64,000 bases of DNA from Agelas oroides. Lineage: Eukaryota; Porifera; Demospongiae; Agelasida; Agelasidae. Below, in pieces: positions 1 to 9,706 of this stretch. The stretch spans positions 2,521,313-2,585,312 of the forward strand of contig OX422186.1 of the NCBI GenBank assembly GCA_949130485.1, in the 5' to 3' direction. Made by a program: the position numbers and the translations under genes. Positions within the stretch are counted from its first letter, which is position 1, and each line of letters starts with the position of its first letter. The notes beneath the pieces are model-generated. The model worked only from the letters and a program-made list of their open reading frames with translations. It was not told the origin of the DNA and did not search any database.

Positions 1-370
1 ATGTAAAAAGATGTAGGGATGGCATGCCAAAAAGTATGCAAACAAGGTAGGGATAATGCACGAAAGCAAAGGTCAACATATTGGCAAAGCCCCATCCCTA
101 CATCTTTTTCACACTGCAGTTAGACAGCGTGCTTGAGTTGAGAGCTGAATCTGCACCCATCCATGCAGCTATTAATGCTGTGCATGAGTACTTGAGTTTT
201 ACACACTGATTATAATGATCAGTCTGCAGCCCACTCGAGCTCAGTGTCTAGGTTATGCCAGAGGCATATAACAATGGTGCCACTGTCACGGCAAAAAAAA
301 AAAAATACTAACCTTGGTAGCTACCTACAAGGCACACATATCTGTACAGCTGATGCTAGATCATGTCATA

Positions 371-428
371 TTAGGCTCGTTCCTAGGCCACGTGGGAGGA
401 GGAAAGTGGCCCCAGGATGAGGCTAAAA
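371..428. repeat. Mini-foldback with TAGGCTCGTTCC ends
   Basis: A ~55-bp hairpin whose arms match the ends of the 5680-6318 element (CCACGTGGGAGGAGG followed by AGTGGCC). It looks like a TIR-only remnant of the 9-bp-TSD group inside the larger foldback. No target duplication is visible. Confidence 0.5.
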
Positions 429-573
429 CCATGCCATGCGCCATGTACTTTTACTATGATAACTCTGTAGTCTACTCCAAGTCACTGTTGTTTAAGAGGT
501 TTCGTATAACACAATGCTACCAAGTGTACCACTATAAACTACCTGGTAGCTACCAACGAGGCATGGATCATAC

Positions 574-635
574 CAGCCTCATTCCCAGGCCATGTGGGAG
601 GAGCTAGGAAGTAGCCTGAGAACGAGGCTACAACC
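574..635. repeat. Mini-foldback with AGCCTCATTCCCAGGC ends
   Basis: A second TIR-only remnant: AGCCTCATTCCCAGGCCATG on the left and GAGAACGAGGCTA on the right. It is similar to the 371-428 remnant, and both are followed by AACCATG. Confidence 0.5.
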
Positions 636-841
636 ATGAACTGCCAGTAACGGTTGGAGTGAACTTGTGGTACGTTTTAGGAAGCCCCCATGCACTGTCT
701 AACTGCAGTGTGAAAAAGATGTAGGGATGGGGCTTTGCCAATATGTTGACCTTTGCTTTCATGCATTATCCCTACCTTGTTTGCATACTTTTTGGCATGC
801 CATCCCTACATCTTTTTACATTTTTAATGTTTTTTTAAAGT

Positions 842-860
842 CTTTATATATATATATATA
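842..860. repeat. (TA)n microsatellite
   Basis: An uninterrupted run of about nine TA units directly before the 45-bp tandem duplication. Confidence 0.85.
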
Positions 861-949
861 CTAGGGGAATACATTTGATACCCTAGCCTCTTCCCCAGGC
901 ATTTACTAGGGGAATACATTTGATACCCTAGCCTCTTCCCCAGGCATTT
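860..949. repeat. 45-bp tandem duplication
   Basis: Two identical adjacent 45-bp units that start ACTAGGGGAATACATTTG. Each contains the degenerate element end TAGCCTCTTCCCCAGGC, so a decayed MITE end has been tandemly duplicated. Confidence 0.85.
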
Positions 950-1511
950 CCCACCTCCAGGGAAATGCTTGGGTATGTGCTCATCTTGGGTTTAATTTGC
1001 TTGGTGGCCGAAGGGTTGCAAGTTAAGGATGAGTGTTCAACATCTTAGTACGAACAAGTATATTCTGTTGGTTTCCTGTGACTCCAACTTATTCACATCT
1101 TAGCACTGTCTTCTGTGTCAATGTGGATATTTGCTGAGCACGTACAGCTGTAGTCTAAATTGTCAGCCCTTTTCCTGAGCACAATTACTGAACTTGTGGT
1201 ACGGAGTTTCAGAAGCTCTTCTCTGGCTCGATATGATGCTCAACAAGCTAGGGCTATTTGATCGAGTCACGCAAGCCTCGCTGGTTCTCACAAGCTAATC
1301 GCTCTGTACGCTTATCGATGGCCGACTCCCTGTTGGCGTGCCTCTCTTTTCCTCACCCTTTTCAAGTCCCTGTTGCGTTGGTTCCCCCGACTGTTCAGCC
1401 TTTCTGTCTTGCTAGTCTTGTCTCTTGAGCAAGAGTGGCTAGCCACAAGCCTACATGAACCAAGGTTGCAATGTGGAAATATTGCATCGCGCACAAATAG
1501 GGCAGAATGTA
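950..1511. other. Non-coding stretch, no feature recognised
   Basis: Unique-looking AT-rich DNA. The short reading frames here have no recognisable domain or splice context. Confidence 0.4.
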
Positions 1512-1520
1512 TATACGGAA

Positions 1521-1987
1521 TAGCCTCGTTCCCAGGCCTACCCCGTTTTTTGTTCTTCGGTTTGCGTTCAGTATAATACACGGAGGCGGAAGAGCGCGAA
1601 AAATGGGGAAGGCCTGGGAACACTTATCACGTGAATGACGTCAGGTGGACGCGAGGTGGACGTAGGGGGGGCGTTGCCCGACTGGAAGTACGTACGCAAT
1701 AAACCTGAGAGCGGGTTTCTTAGCGGTCAAGCGGAGTACTCGCGATCTTGTGAACATCTGGGGTCTTGCCTAGTATCAGAGCGCTCGATGATGAAGTCTA
1801 GTACGTTATTTCATGAATTTGAATGCGGACCCCTCCCCCCCTACGTCCACCTCGCGTCCACCTGACGTCATTCACGTGATAAGTGTTCCCAGGCCTTCCC
1901 CGTTTTTCGCGCGCTCTTCCGCCTCCGTGTATTATACTGAACGCAAACCGAAGAACAAAAAACGGGGTAGGCCTGGGAACGAGGCTA
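1521..1987. mobile_element. MITE of the 9-bp-TSD TAGCCTCG group, copy A
   Basis: The 467-bp element begins TAGCCTCGTTCCCAGGCC and ends with the reverse complement. The arms are about 150 bp long with a short centre. It is flanked by a perfect 9-bp duplication, TATACGGAA, at 1512-1520 and 1988-1996. A TGACGTCA-like site lies in each arm. A 9-bp duplication is typical of Mutator-like transposases, so assignment to that group is an inference. No transposase is encoded. A broken relative ends at 47629 and a complete one is at 60741-61134. Confidence 0.85.
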
Positions 1988-2239
1988 TATACGGAATACG
2001 CAAGTACCATATATATATACGTATATATAGATATAGACGTTTTCACCAATATATATAGATATAGATAATTTCCGTTTTCACCACAACTGTGGGGCTCGCT
2101 GCGATTACACAAAATACTACAGAACAGGATGAAATAGTGAACGTGTACAGGCACAAGATGAGAGATAAAAATTTAGTGGCGATAAGGGTTTAAAAATAAA
2201 GAAAGTGATGCATGTAGTTATAAAGGATGTTCATAAGGT

Positions 2240-4006
2240 TTAAAATGCTGGCACCTGGCCTTCATGAAGGGCCAGGTCAATGGACTCCATGGGTGGGGAT
2301 GTAGAGTCTCGGGAGAAGATAGATCGGGAGCCCCGAATGCACATTAAGGCTGATCTCAGCAAAGAAAAGTTCAGTCTGCATCTTAGCCAGTGCAATGTCG
2401 AGCTGTATGGTCTTCCTTGTTTCTCGGCCAAGAGAGAGGCCAGCCTCTTATACACAACAGTTGCAATGGTGCCCATGCCTCCTGCCGCTGAAAAAACCAA
2501 TGGGGAGAAGGAGCCGTGTTCTATTTCCCGCACACGTTCTTCATATGCCCTCTTCTTCTCTAACTCATTCTTCCGATAGCACTGAGGTAGGGTGGAGCTT
2601 CGATAGCAAGGTGCGTAGGGGTTGAAAACCCTGACATCAAAGAATGCACTCTGTCTATCTCTCCCCCAAAAGTTTTGTGCCACAATGTCAAGTCGGGCGC
2701 CATCCTCTCGGTTGGCAGTCCTGTGCTCAAGCTGCTCCCCAGTTACAGGTTGTAGGCTCGGCTCGGTTCCGACACCGTGGCAGACTCCGCTCAGCAGGTC
2801 CGCCGTGATGTTACGAATCTCATTGTGCCGAATAGAAGGAAATCCGCCCCTTGAGCAGCTAAGTGCATGCTCGATGGTGAAGTGGTGACCACAGACACAG
2901 TGGGAGGGTAGATGTGATGGTCGCCAACCGTACCGCAAGCATAGAGCATCCCTGAAGGCCCCTTTATGCAGGGCAAACCCATGTTCAGAGATGGGTAGGG
3001 CTGAAAGCCAGCTTGAGGCTCCTTTCTCGGAGCAAATAGTGAGGGCCTTCTGCAGCTTGGTGGGTAAGTTTTCCTCCAGGTCATTTGCTGCTCTTGCTTC
3101 GCACTGTCTGTGGAATTTTCGGGCATTGTTTCTCATTCTTGTTTGAGCTTCCTTTACTTCAGGTGCATATGCCTCTGACTGGTCTAGAATCAAGCGTACA
3201 AGGGGTGCTGAGATTGTCTCGCACATAGAGTAGTGTAGCGCACTCTTCTTGGATGGATCAAATATACCGAGTCCACCAAGGCGAGCTGGTAATGCCAATA
3301 ATTCCCTCTCGGTGTCATTGAAAGCATTCTGACCAGTGAGGTTTGGTAAAAAGACTTTTCTTATGGTTTCTTCAAGAGGCTTGATGAGATTTTCAATGTT
3401 TGGAGTGGTTCTTGCTAGATACGTCCATCTGCTTGTCAGACCATGTGTGAAGGCAGCAAAGGCTGCATGTGGTTGGGTGATGGCTATTTATGAGAGGCGT
3501 TCCAGCTCACCAACCCAAGTGGTGACCTTCTGTTGCACATATCTCTCTATGAATGTCTGCTTTCCTACGGCTGATCCTAGGTATTTCTTCCCTTCCTCGG
3601 TAATGACCACTTGGGTTCCTTCGAATGTAGATATGGCTTCATCATTGTATCCTTCTTTCACAATGAGCCAGGTTTTTGATGCATTCGGGAAGTAGCCATA
3701 GTCTGGGCCAGCATTGGTGAGGCAATCCCACCATTCTCGCAAGTTTCTGAGCTTTCCCCCAGCGGTAGCATCATCTGCAAACCAGATTTGCTTCGTTGTG
3801 TCGCATTTTAGTCGGTGGATGAGTGGATTAACAGCTATGGCATACATTGCCATAGCTAGTGGATCCCCTTGAGTAGTGCCTTCCTGCGACAGTAGGGTCT
3901 CGCCATCGATGAATAATCGAACGTACTCCCGATAGGTGTTGATAAGAATCTTGGATAGTGATGGACACAAGTGGTGGATGTTTCTCAGAGCGCCGCGTAC
4001 GGACAC
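2240..4006 (-). pseudogene. Reverse transcriptase with CCHC and endonuclease-like C-terminus, 5'-truncated
   Basis: One minus-strand frame runs from about 4006 to 2240 (589 codons), broken by a single in-frame TAA at 3488-3490; the protein similarity continues straight through it. RT motifs seen are EGTTQGDPLAMAMYAIA and FADDATAGGKL (the FADD catalytic box). The C-terminal third has a zinc-type motif CVCGHHFTIEHALSC, then HNEIRNITADLL, DGARLDIVAQNFW and FFDVRVFNP, an order resembling the CCHC plus restriction-like endonuclease of early-branching non-LTR elements (R2-like). The N-terminal RT motifs are missing because the frame stops where a different repeat begins near 4010. It was a selfish-element gene and is now dead. 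The exact clade is not assigned. Confidence 0.8.
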
Positions 4007-4054
4007 TATACGTGCGCTTCAACAACACATGCACACCTAGAAAGTTCGGTTCCG

Positions 4055-4400
4055 AATTCTTTGGTTGCTAGTCGTAGTGAACATGAATACTCGGCCAAAT
4101 ACTTCCAGAAGAGCCCCAAAACCACCGCAACATAGGGAAGACAAGCTATGGCGCAAGAAAGGACGAGAGAGGGCTTGACGTGCGGCAGAGACAGCCGAGC
4201 AAAGATTAACGAAGCGGAGGGAGAGCGATAGGGCGCTCTACCCAGACTGCCGATGCATAATTTTGTATAAACATCAGGTTCTCTCCGTTGTGCATATAAA
4301 ACATGCAGTGCATACGTAACTGCCATACTGCCAAGTGCAACACCAACGATGCACCACAACTCGCTCACGCTCGCCCCACAGTGCACCGCATTTGCCTAGT
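4055..4400. repeat. Dispersed ~340-bp repeat, copy 1
   Basis: Aligns over its length with 5385-5679 joined to 6319-6402, from the GTAGTGAACAT region to CACAACTCGCTCACGCTCGC. It serves as an independent empty-site reference for the MITE inserted at 5680. Confidence 0.75.
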
Positions 4401-4570
4401 ATTTTATAATTTTGTGACAACTGTAGACTTACCATGTAAATACAGCAACAACAACGCCAGCTAGCGCTACTCGATCCTCGTCGCGTCATGTCTCAAGCAG
4501 GCAACGCGGTTAAATCAAAGGTCGATAGCAACCGATCTGCACATGCGCCATATGTTTAATACAAATTTGC

Positions 4571-4650
4571 ATGACTGAAAAATTGATTCGGGCAGAAAAC
4601 GGGAGGGGATGACAAACAAGTAATTGATTTGGAGTGGCCTTAGCGGTTTT
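4571..4650. mobile_element. Terminal fragment of a Tourist/Harbinger-like MITE
   Basis: The right-hand sequence ACAAGTAATTGATTTGGAGTGGCC followed by TTAG (read here in two pieces: AAGTAATTGATTTGGAG, then TGGCCTTAG) resembles the reverse complement of the TIR of the 15782-16358 element. No matching left end was found nearby, so this is a fragment. Confidence 0.45.
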
Positions 4651-4654
4651 TCGC

Positions 4655-4760
4655 GATGCTTTTAGGCAACTCTATGAGTCTTTGTGATCATAAAAGCACA
4701 CAAAGAGGATGGCTGAGTGATTTAGCGTATTTGTGGTCAGGCTATATATTATGGTATTTA
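4655..4760. repeat. Short dispersed repeat shared with 24222-24315
   Basis: The text TATGAGTCTT...GATCATAAAAGC...CGTATTTGTGG recurs in order at 24226-24300. An old repeat remnant with no coding content. Confidence 0.5.
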
Positions 4761-5096
4761 TTTAAGTATTGTATCTACCGACTCTTTGGGCTATTGTAAG
4801 TATTAACCATCAACCGTTAAAAAAAAATTCGCGGATTGAACGAACGGCGAAAGTTTAACACTACGAAAATTTTCTACGCGAATAATTTTTGACGTGAAAA
4901 TTTCCGGATCTACGGTATCTACATGTTACATCCATAATCTTTCAGACCGAGTAATGATGGATGGTACAGATAAAGGAATTAAAACTATAAATGCTTGTAC
5001 ATTTTTCCCAAACTATTATCATACAATCATTGTAGTCTCTGCACTATATCTATATGATCTATATATTTTAGCCTATACATATAGCCTAGTAGGTTC
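4761..5096. other. Intergenic stretch downstream of the BPHL-like exon
   Basis: AT-rich. 4820-4915 holds TTCGCG/GAAAATTT-rich sequence resembling ends of the ATACCGTATAG-type elements at 27787 and 31313, probably a decayed end. No gene is seen. Confidence 0.4.
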
Positions 5097-5333
5097 CTAC
5101 TGGCTCAGAAACTCCTCCACAACTGCGTTGAATCCATTTGTAGGGTACATGTGCAGATGATGCTTACCATCAGCGAGAATGTGTAACTGACTTCCATCAA
5201 TGTGGTTCTTCATGTACTCTGCATGAGACTGAGGGCAAAGAATATCGCTGTCACCATGAACAATGAGAGTTGGACATTTAACTTTGCTCAGTTCTTTAGT
5301 ACATACACTAGTGAGTTGAACGGCGGAGTTTTT
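5097..5333 (-). CDS. Terminal exon of a valacyclovir-hydrolase-like (BPHL-type) alpha/beta hydrolase
   Basis: Read on the minus strand, a polypyrimidine-poor but valid acceptor (ATAATACCAG) at 5334-5336 opens a 237-nt exon ending in TAG at 5097-5099, 78 residues. It contains PTLIVHGDSDILCPQ (the acid-containing strand; the second Asp of HGDSD is the usual catalytic acid position) and ADGKHHLHMYP, which supplies the catalytic His. It ends NAVVEEFLSQ. Order and spacing match the C-terminal quarter of BPHL-family serine hydrolases. The nucleophile Ser exon was not found; upstream lies a dispersed repeat with a nested MITE. The exon has no stop or frameshift, so it may belong to a live gene that continues beyond the repeats. 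Confidence 0.7.
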   Translation of the reverse strand, partial: KNSAVQLTSVCTKELSKVKCPTLIVHGDSDILCPQSHAEYMKNHIDGSQLHILADGKHHLHMYPTNGFNAVVEEFLSQ

Positions 5334-5679
5334 CTGGTATTATGTAGAGACTTTTATAGTTCGGCTATCCATGAATTCCTCGGTTTAGGGTGTAGAGTTG
5401 TTTTGCTATTTGTAGTGAACATAGTGTGAATACTTTCAGAAGAGCAACAAAACCATCGCAAGATAAGGAAGACGGGCTATGACGATGGAGAGAACGACAG
5501 AGGGCTCGACATGGGGCAGAGACAGCCGAGCATAGGCAGGAAAGATTAACGAAGCGCAAGGAGAGAGATAGGGCTGGGCGCTCTACCCTGACTGCCGCTG
5601 CATGAATTTGTATAAACATTAGGTTCTCTTTGTTTAACATGCATATTTACATTGCAAACATGCAGTATATTGTGCGTAG

Positions 5680-6318
5680 TATTCTCGTACCCAGGCCACG
5701 TGGGAGGAGGGAAAAGTGGCCTGGTATCCACTGTTTGCGCATGCGCGAACGATTACGGAAATCTTCCGCGAACGAGTCCGATTATGGACAAGTTACACGT
5801 GGTTGTTATGCGGAGAAATAACCAACCTAGATATACGGCTTGCAGTGCGGCAGCTGTGTTTACGCGGCGACGGCTTCCATCATCAGAGACACAAGGGGTG
5901 ACACGACAAGGACTACGCTACAACCACCGCCGATTCCACCGTCACTGTGCTTGTAGTTCTAAACAAACGGCAGAGTCTCGTAGCAGATGGACTTACCAAA
6001 TCCCGTGGGTAGCCACAGGAATACGTCTTTTCCATCGTAGATATATTTGATCGCATCCAGCTGCTCTGCTTCCAACGTGAATTCTCCCTTTCCAATACAA
6101 CAAAGAGCGAATTTGAGCGTTTTATCAAAGTCCTCGCTTTTACCTGCCATGTTCGCCGGATAAGCTCGAGACGGACGTGCTTCGGAGCTATACGGTAAAG
6201 ATTAACGGTTCATAAACGATGGTATACGATACCACATGAAATCATCGGGTTTTCGCGCATGCACAAACAGTGGCTACCAGGCCACTTTTCCCTCCCACGT
6301 GGCCTGGGTACGAGGCTA
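5680..6318. mobile_element. MITE of the 9-bp-TSD TAGCCTCG group carrying a helicase exon
   Basis: TIRs of about 70 bp: left TATTCTCGTACCCAGGCC, right reverse complement TAGCCTCGTACCCAGGCC, then CACGTGGGAGG. A perfect 9-bp duplication TGTGCGTAG lies at 5671-5679 and 6319-6327. The interior is not palindromic; it holds host-like sequence, including the first coding exon of a RecQ-type helicase on the minus strand and its upstream region. It is therefore a gene-capturing non-autonomous element, comparable in logic to Pack-MULEs. Confidence 0.85.
5959..6150 (-). pseudogene. Captured RecQ-like DEAD/DEAH helicase N-terminal exon
   Basis: A 63-codon frame starts with ATG at 6150 and stops with TAG at 5959-5961. 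It reads LEAEQLDAIKYIYDGKDVF and then the Walker A region FLWLPTGFGKSICYETLPF, where GFGKS is the ATP-binding P-loop. The Gln before AIKYI fits the RecQ Q/motif 0 region. A full helicase needs some 400 more residues, so this piece cannot be an enzyme. It lies wholly inside the MITE, so it was carried there. Whether it is transcribed is unknown. Confidence 0.75.
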
Positions 6319-6402
6319 TGTGCGTAGCTGTTATGCTGCCTATGCAACACCAACCAACACAACTCGCTCACGCTCGCCCCACAATGCGCTGCATTTGCCT
6401 AG

Positions 6403-6800
6403 TTAAGGGTGGGCGGAACTAGGCAACATTGCTGCCAGCAACAATGTTGCCTCGTGTATGGTGCGGTGTTGCACGCGCAGTTGTTGCTGACAACTGTTGC
6501 TTGCAATTAGATGGCCGATCTATTCGCTGGTAACAACTAGCTAGTTGCTCGAAACACCGACAATTAGTGACGTCCCACGTAGAAACGCGGCGGACGTGGC
6601 ATGCGCCGGTGTTTCATTATGTATTGGGATCGTCTTAGTTCACATAGCTCCATGAGTTACGTCATTGTTATTTTCTTGGTTCCATCCATTTTTATCATAA
6701 TCTCAGTTACAGTTGGACCTGTTGAGCATAAGAATATTTCTTTCAAGTGTAACCACAACTCTAGAACTTGAAACAGCAATGACAGTTTCATAGTGCCCAG
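6403..6800. other. Non-coding stretch with small AACAATGTTG hairpin
   Basis: 6425-6455 reads GGCAACATTGC...AACAATGTTGCC, a small inverted repeat, followed by further GTTGC-rich text. No gene is recognised. Confidence 0.4.
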
Positions 6801-6952
6801 TTGGAATCCGATGTAGAGCCAACCACTCTCTACGCCAGATTTTTAGCCCTTTGTGAAGCAGATTTCCTGATCACAAGACAACTGTCCAGCAAGGAAATTT
6901 TGTACCCACACAGCATAAAAACTGATCATCCAGTCCCAGCGTTACTAAAGCG
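6801..6952 (+). CDS. Possible unrecognised internal exon
   Basis: TAGTGCCCAG precedes an open 152-nt stretch (50 codons) ending CG|GTGAGT, a strong donor. The translation includes TLYARFLALCEADFLITRQL and no stops. No domain is recognised. Codon choice looks coding-like, but the call rests only on splice signals and openness. No neighbouring exon was found. Confidence 0.25.
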
Positions 6953-6984
6953 GTGAGTATCTTAGGGTTGGTATCAATGTACTT

Positions 6985-7140
6985 TATGTAGAAAAAGACC
7001 CCCATACTATAAGGGTCTTTTTTACGTAAACTGATCACCGTATACCATATGCATGGGTCTTTCTTATGTACTACTGATTACGGGTCTTTTTTATGTACGA
7101 AGTTCCCTATACTATATGGGTCTTTTTTTATGTACCAAGC
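6985..7140. repeat. Degenerate tandem repeat GGGTCTTTTTTATGTAC
   Basis: Four imperfect copies of GGGTCTTTTTTATGTA with spacers containing ATACTATA or ATACCATA. Directly left of the MITE at 7152. Confidence 0.6.
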
Positions 7141-7151
7141 CTCCTATATGT

Positions 7152-7896
7152 TAGCCTCATTCCCAGGCTCACCCCTCTCCCCGACGAAAAATAGAAAAGG
7201 TGGGGGAGAGCCAGGTATCGATTCGCACGTGATATCGCAGCACGACGCCTTTGCACTAACCATTAGATAACCTGAAACACGTCACTCACGTGCAGACCGC
7301 GAAGTAGCCGCGAAGTACTCTCAGCTCAGGAGTTTGTTACTACAACTCTTTTTTTGTTGCGTAGCTATGTTGGAGCTTTAAAATGTGGTTGTGGATTTCA
7401 TTTCGTACGGCAGAGTGTAGTGCTAACCAACTAAAGTCTTCCTTCTTGGCATCGTAGCAATTTTTCCAAAGCGGAGCATGGAAACAGCAAATAGGCAACA
7501 GTCTTACCTACATGCTGGGTACTTCTCCACCGTCGCTGCTGTTTGAGCCGTGCCGACGTCTCACCGACGCAGTCACAGCTCACTTGTTTCAGTAGTAATA
7601 TCGTAGCTGTTCGAGTCAGCCTATCACGTGGCTACATAATTGCGTCACGACGTTTGTAATTATTGCTGTGACGTCGTCGTGCCGCGATATCACGTGCGAA
7701 TCGATACCAGGCTCTCCCCCTCCTTTTCTATTTTTCGTCGCAGAGAGGGGAGAGCCTGGGAACGTACACTACCTCAACCCGTTTACAAGGGTACGGTATA
7801 GGGTCGGGTAGGGATTTGTTTCCAGAAACGCCAGCAGAAACACGCGTGGGCGTGTACAGGGCGAGGTACCCCTGATTAGTTGCTCGAACGAGGCTA
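7152..7896. mobile_element. MITE of the 9-bp-TSD TAGCCTCG group, copy B
   Basis: Starts TAGCCTCATTCCCAGGCTC and ends AACGAGGCTA. A perfect 9-bp duplication CCTATATGT lies at 7143-7151 and 7897-7905. The interior matches 36243-36850 over nearly its whole length. The right TIR is interrupted after GGGAACG by a 121-bp insertion (7765-7885). No transposase is encoded. Confidence 0.85.
7765..7885. mobile_element. 121-bp insertion nested in a MITE end
   Basis: Separates GGGAACG from AGGCTA, which are contiguous in every sister copy. GAACG is duplicated on both sides (7760-7764 and 7886-7890), giving a 5-bp TSD. The insert has no obvious TIR or coding content. Its family is unknown. Confidence 0.65.
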
Positions 7897-7905
7897 CCTA
7901 TATGT

Positions 7906-8379
7906 ATGGGTCCATCTCATGTATTGCTCCACCCATTCTACGTAAGATGGTCCCTATATCAGAAAGTTGGTAGACTCTATGTAGGGATGGCGTGGACCTG
8001 CAATATATGCAATACTCAGGGAAAAGCCGTATAACTAGGCCACAAATATGCTAAAAGTTTATTTAAGCGCCCAGCCTTCCTCTTTGAGCACTTTTATGAT
8101 CTGCAACTCATACAGTTGCCGAAAAGCCTCGCGCGGAAGACAAAAGTGTGCGGTAGTGAAGTGCCTTTTTTCGTATTCTTTCTTCGTTACGACTTTTGTT
8201 CAAACAACGATAACTCGAAAACGGTTCAAGTACTCACCGTAATTTTAGCACAGAACTGATGCTTACCACAGCGCGGAGCTCTACGACTACTCAGCGTCTT
8301 CATAGCTTCAAATATACCCTGGTCAATAAAGTTGTTCACAGCACTTCCCGGCTACTGTCCGTTGCGTAGGACGCCATTT
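7906..8379. other. Non-coding stretch, no gene recognised
   Basis: Contains a single CTATGTAGGGATGGCG motif at 7978, similar to the core of the first MITE family, and otherwise featureless sequence. Short open frames here have no domain. Confidence 0.35.
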
Positions 8380-8500
8380 TCTAATCTTGTACGCATGCGC
8401 ACACGCTGTCTCGTTCCCATACCAAAGACCACAGTTAGGAAATCGCGCGTTGACGAGCAAGCACGGTACGGCTGGCACGGTCTCCCGTAAGTGGAAAGGG
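8380..8500. repeat. Dispersed repeat related to 17925-18075, inverted
   Basis: The reverse complement reads CCCTTTCCACTTACGGGAGA...GGGAACGAGACAG, and the same text with substitutions occurs on the plus strand at 17925-18075. Confidence 0.65.
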
Positions 8501-8743
8501 CTCATGGACACCACGTGGGTAAGGCGCTGCATTCAGTTGCTTACTTATAGCTACACTAACAAAATACTCACAGCTTTAGTGAAGCTGGGATGGTCAGCTT
8601 TTATGCTTTGTCGGTACAGTTTCTGTACTGGTCAGTTGTCGTGATCAAAAACCAGGAAATCGGCTTCACCAAGGGCTCGAAATCTCGTATGGAGAGTGGT
8701 TAGCTCTTCCCAACTTGCATATTGCTTGCTTGGAACCACTTAA

Positions 8744-9459
8744 GGTTACGGGATATAGTTTGCTCATTAATATTCATGAGAAAATATTACCTTCCTTTTC
8801 TCCGTGCAGGAACCAGTTACAGCACGCAATAGAAGCGACATATAACAGAACTATGAGTGCCATTTAACCAGTATAGTATTAATTCTTATGTACAACGTAC
8901 TAAGGCGAGCAGCGACGACAAAGTTCGTGACTTTCGGCCGCAAATTCGGCGTCAGATTTTGTCTTCAGAGAGGATTGCAGGTACAACTGTTCAACACCTA
9001 CGGGTAATACTCAACTTACTTGAGGGCGGCTCGGAGCGACTTCGTCGCTGTGTGCCAAGGGAAGCGAGTGACACGCGTTTCTATCCAAAACCCCGGTGGT
9101 TTTTGACCGACCAAGCGACTAAATCTAGGCGTATATCTAAAACGGTAAGTCGTCTCGGCGAAAACTCTTCGAGCCGCCCTGTGTCTGTCTTCGTAGAATT
9201 CAAATACAGTGTAATATACGGTAAGATGTTCTTCCAACAGGAAATAACTGACGCCGAAATCAGTAGTTCGTACGCGGATTGTTAACCGCAGGCACTGCTA
9301 TCAAATTGCATGCTCCGCCCACCCAACCAGCACAGCTGTTACAGACTAATGTAACTTTTTTAGCGCTGAAGTTAAACGCATGCATGCCTGGATCCTGTAC
9401 GAAGAAAAGGAAGGTCATATTTTACATGAATATTAATGAGCAAACTGTATCCCGTAACC
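8744..9459. mobile_element. TTAA-flanked TIR element (piggyBac/Kolobok-type MITE)
   Basis: TIR GGTTACGGGATATAGTTTGC is mirrored at the right end, with homology for about 75 bp. TTAA at 8740-8743 and 9460-9463 fits the TTAA target of piggyBac or Kolobok transposases. An open frame of 142 codons inside (8857-9285) has no recognisable domain. Confidence 0.75.
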
Positions 9460-9544
9460 TTAAGCGTAGGTCTAACTACAACTGGGATTTGCATCAAAAA
9501 AGTGAAGAAACAAGAAAAAATATAAAAATAAAAACATTAGAAAC

Positions 9545-9706
9545 GTAAAAAGATGTAGGGATGGCATGCCAAAAAGTAGGCAAACAAGGTAGGGATGACA
9601 TAAAAGTGAAGGCATATATACAAAAGCCCTATCCCTACATCTTTTTCCACTACAGTTGTATGATATAAAAGTGAAGGCAAATATATGAAGTCCCACCCCT
9701 GCATCT
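9545..9706. mobile_element. GATGTAGGGATGGCATGCC MITE, copy 2 (short)
   Basis: AAAAAGATGTAGGGATGGCA on the left and ATCCCTACATCTTTTTC then CCTGCATCTTTTTCACAC on the right. A shrunken relative of 1-822, with its left part nearly identical to that copy. Confidence 0.7.

Larger units (their letters stand above)
1..822. mobile_element. Foldback MITE, GATGTAGGGATGGCATGCC family, copy 1
   Basis: The first ~120 bases return as a near-perfect reverse complement at 702-822, giving a non-autonomous TIR element of about 820 bp. Its ends read ATGTAAAAAGATGTAGGGAT inward from both sides. The left end coincides with the window edge, so a target duplication cannot be judged. No transposase reading frame lies inside. 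Related shorter copies occur at 9545-9706 and 33887-34096. The superfamily is not assigned. Confidence 0.8.
5385..6402. repeat. Dispersed ~340-bp repeat, copy 2, split by a MITE
   Basis: Bases 5385-5679 and 6319-6402 together equal the repeat at 4055-4400. The 639-bp element 5680-6318 sits between them. Confidence 0.75.

Noticed and set aside
8857..9285. 142-codon plus-strand frame as a transposase
   Set aside because: No DDE/D or DNA-binding motif is visible. The element is short and its ends identify it as non-autonomous.
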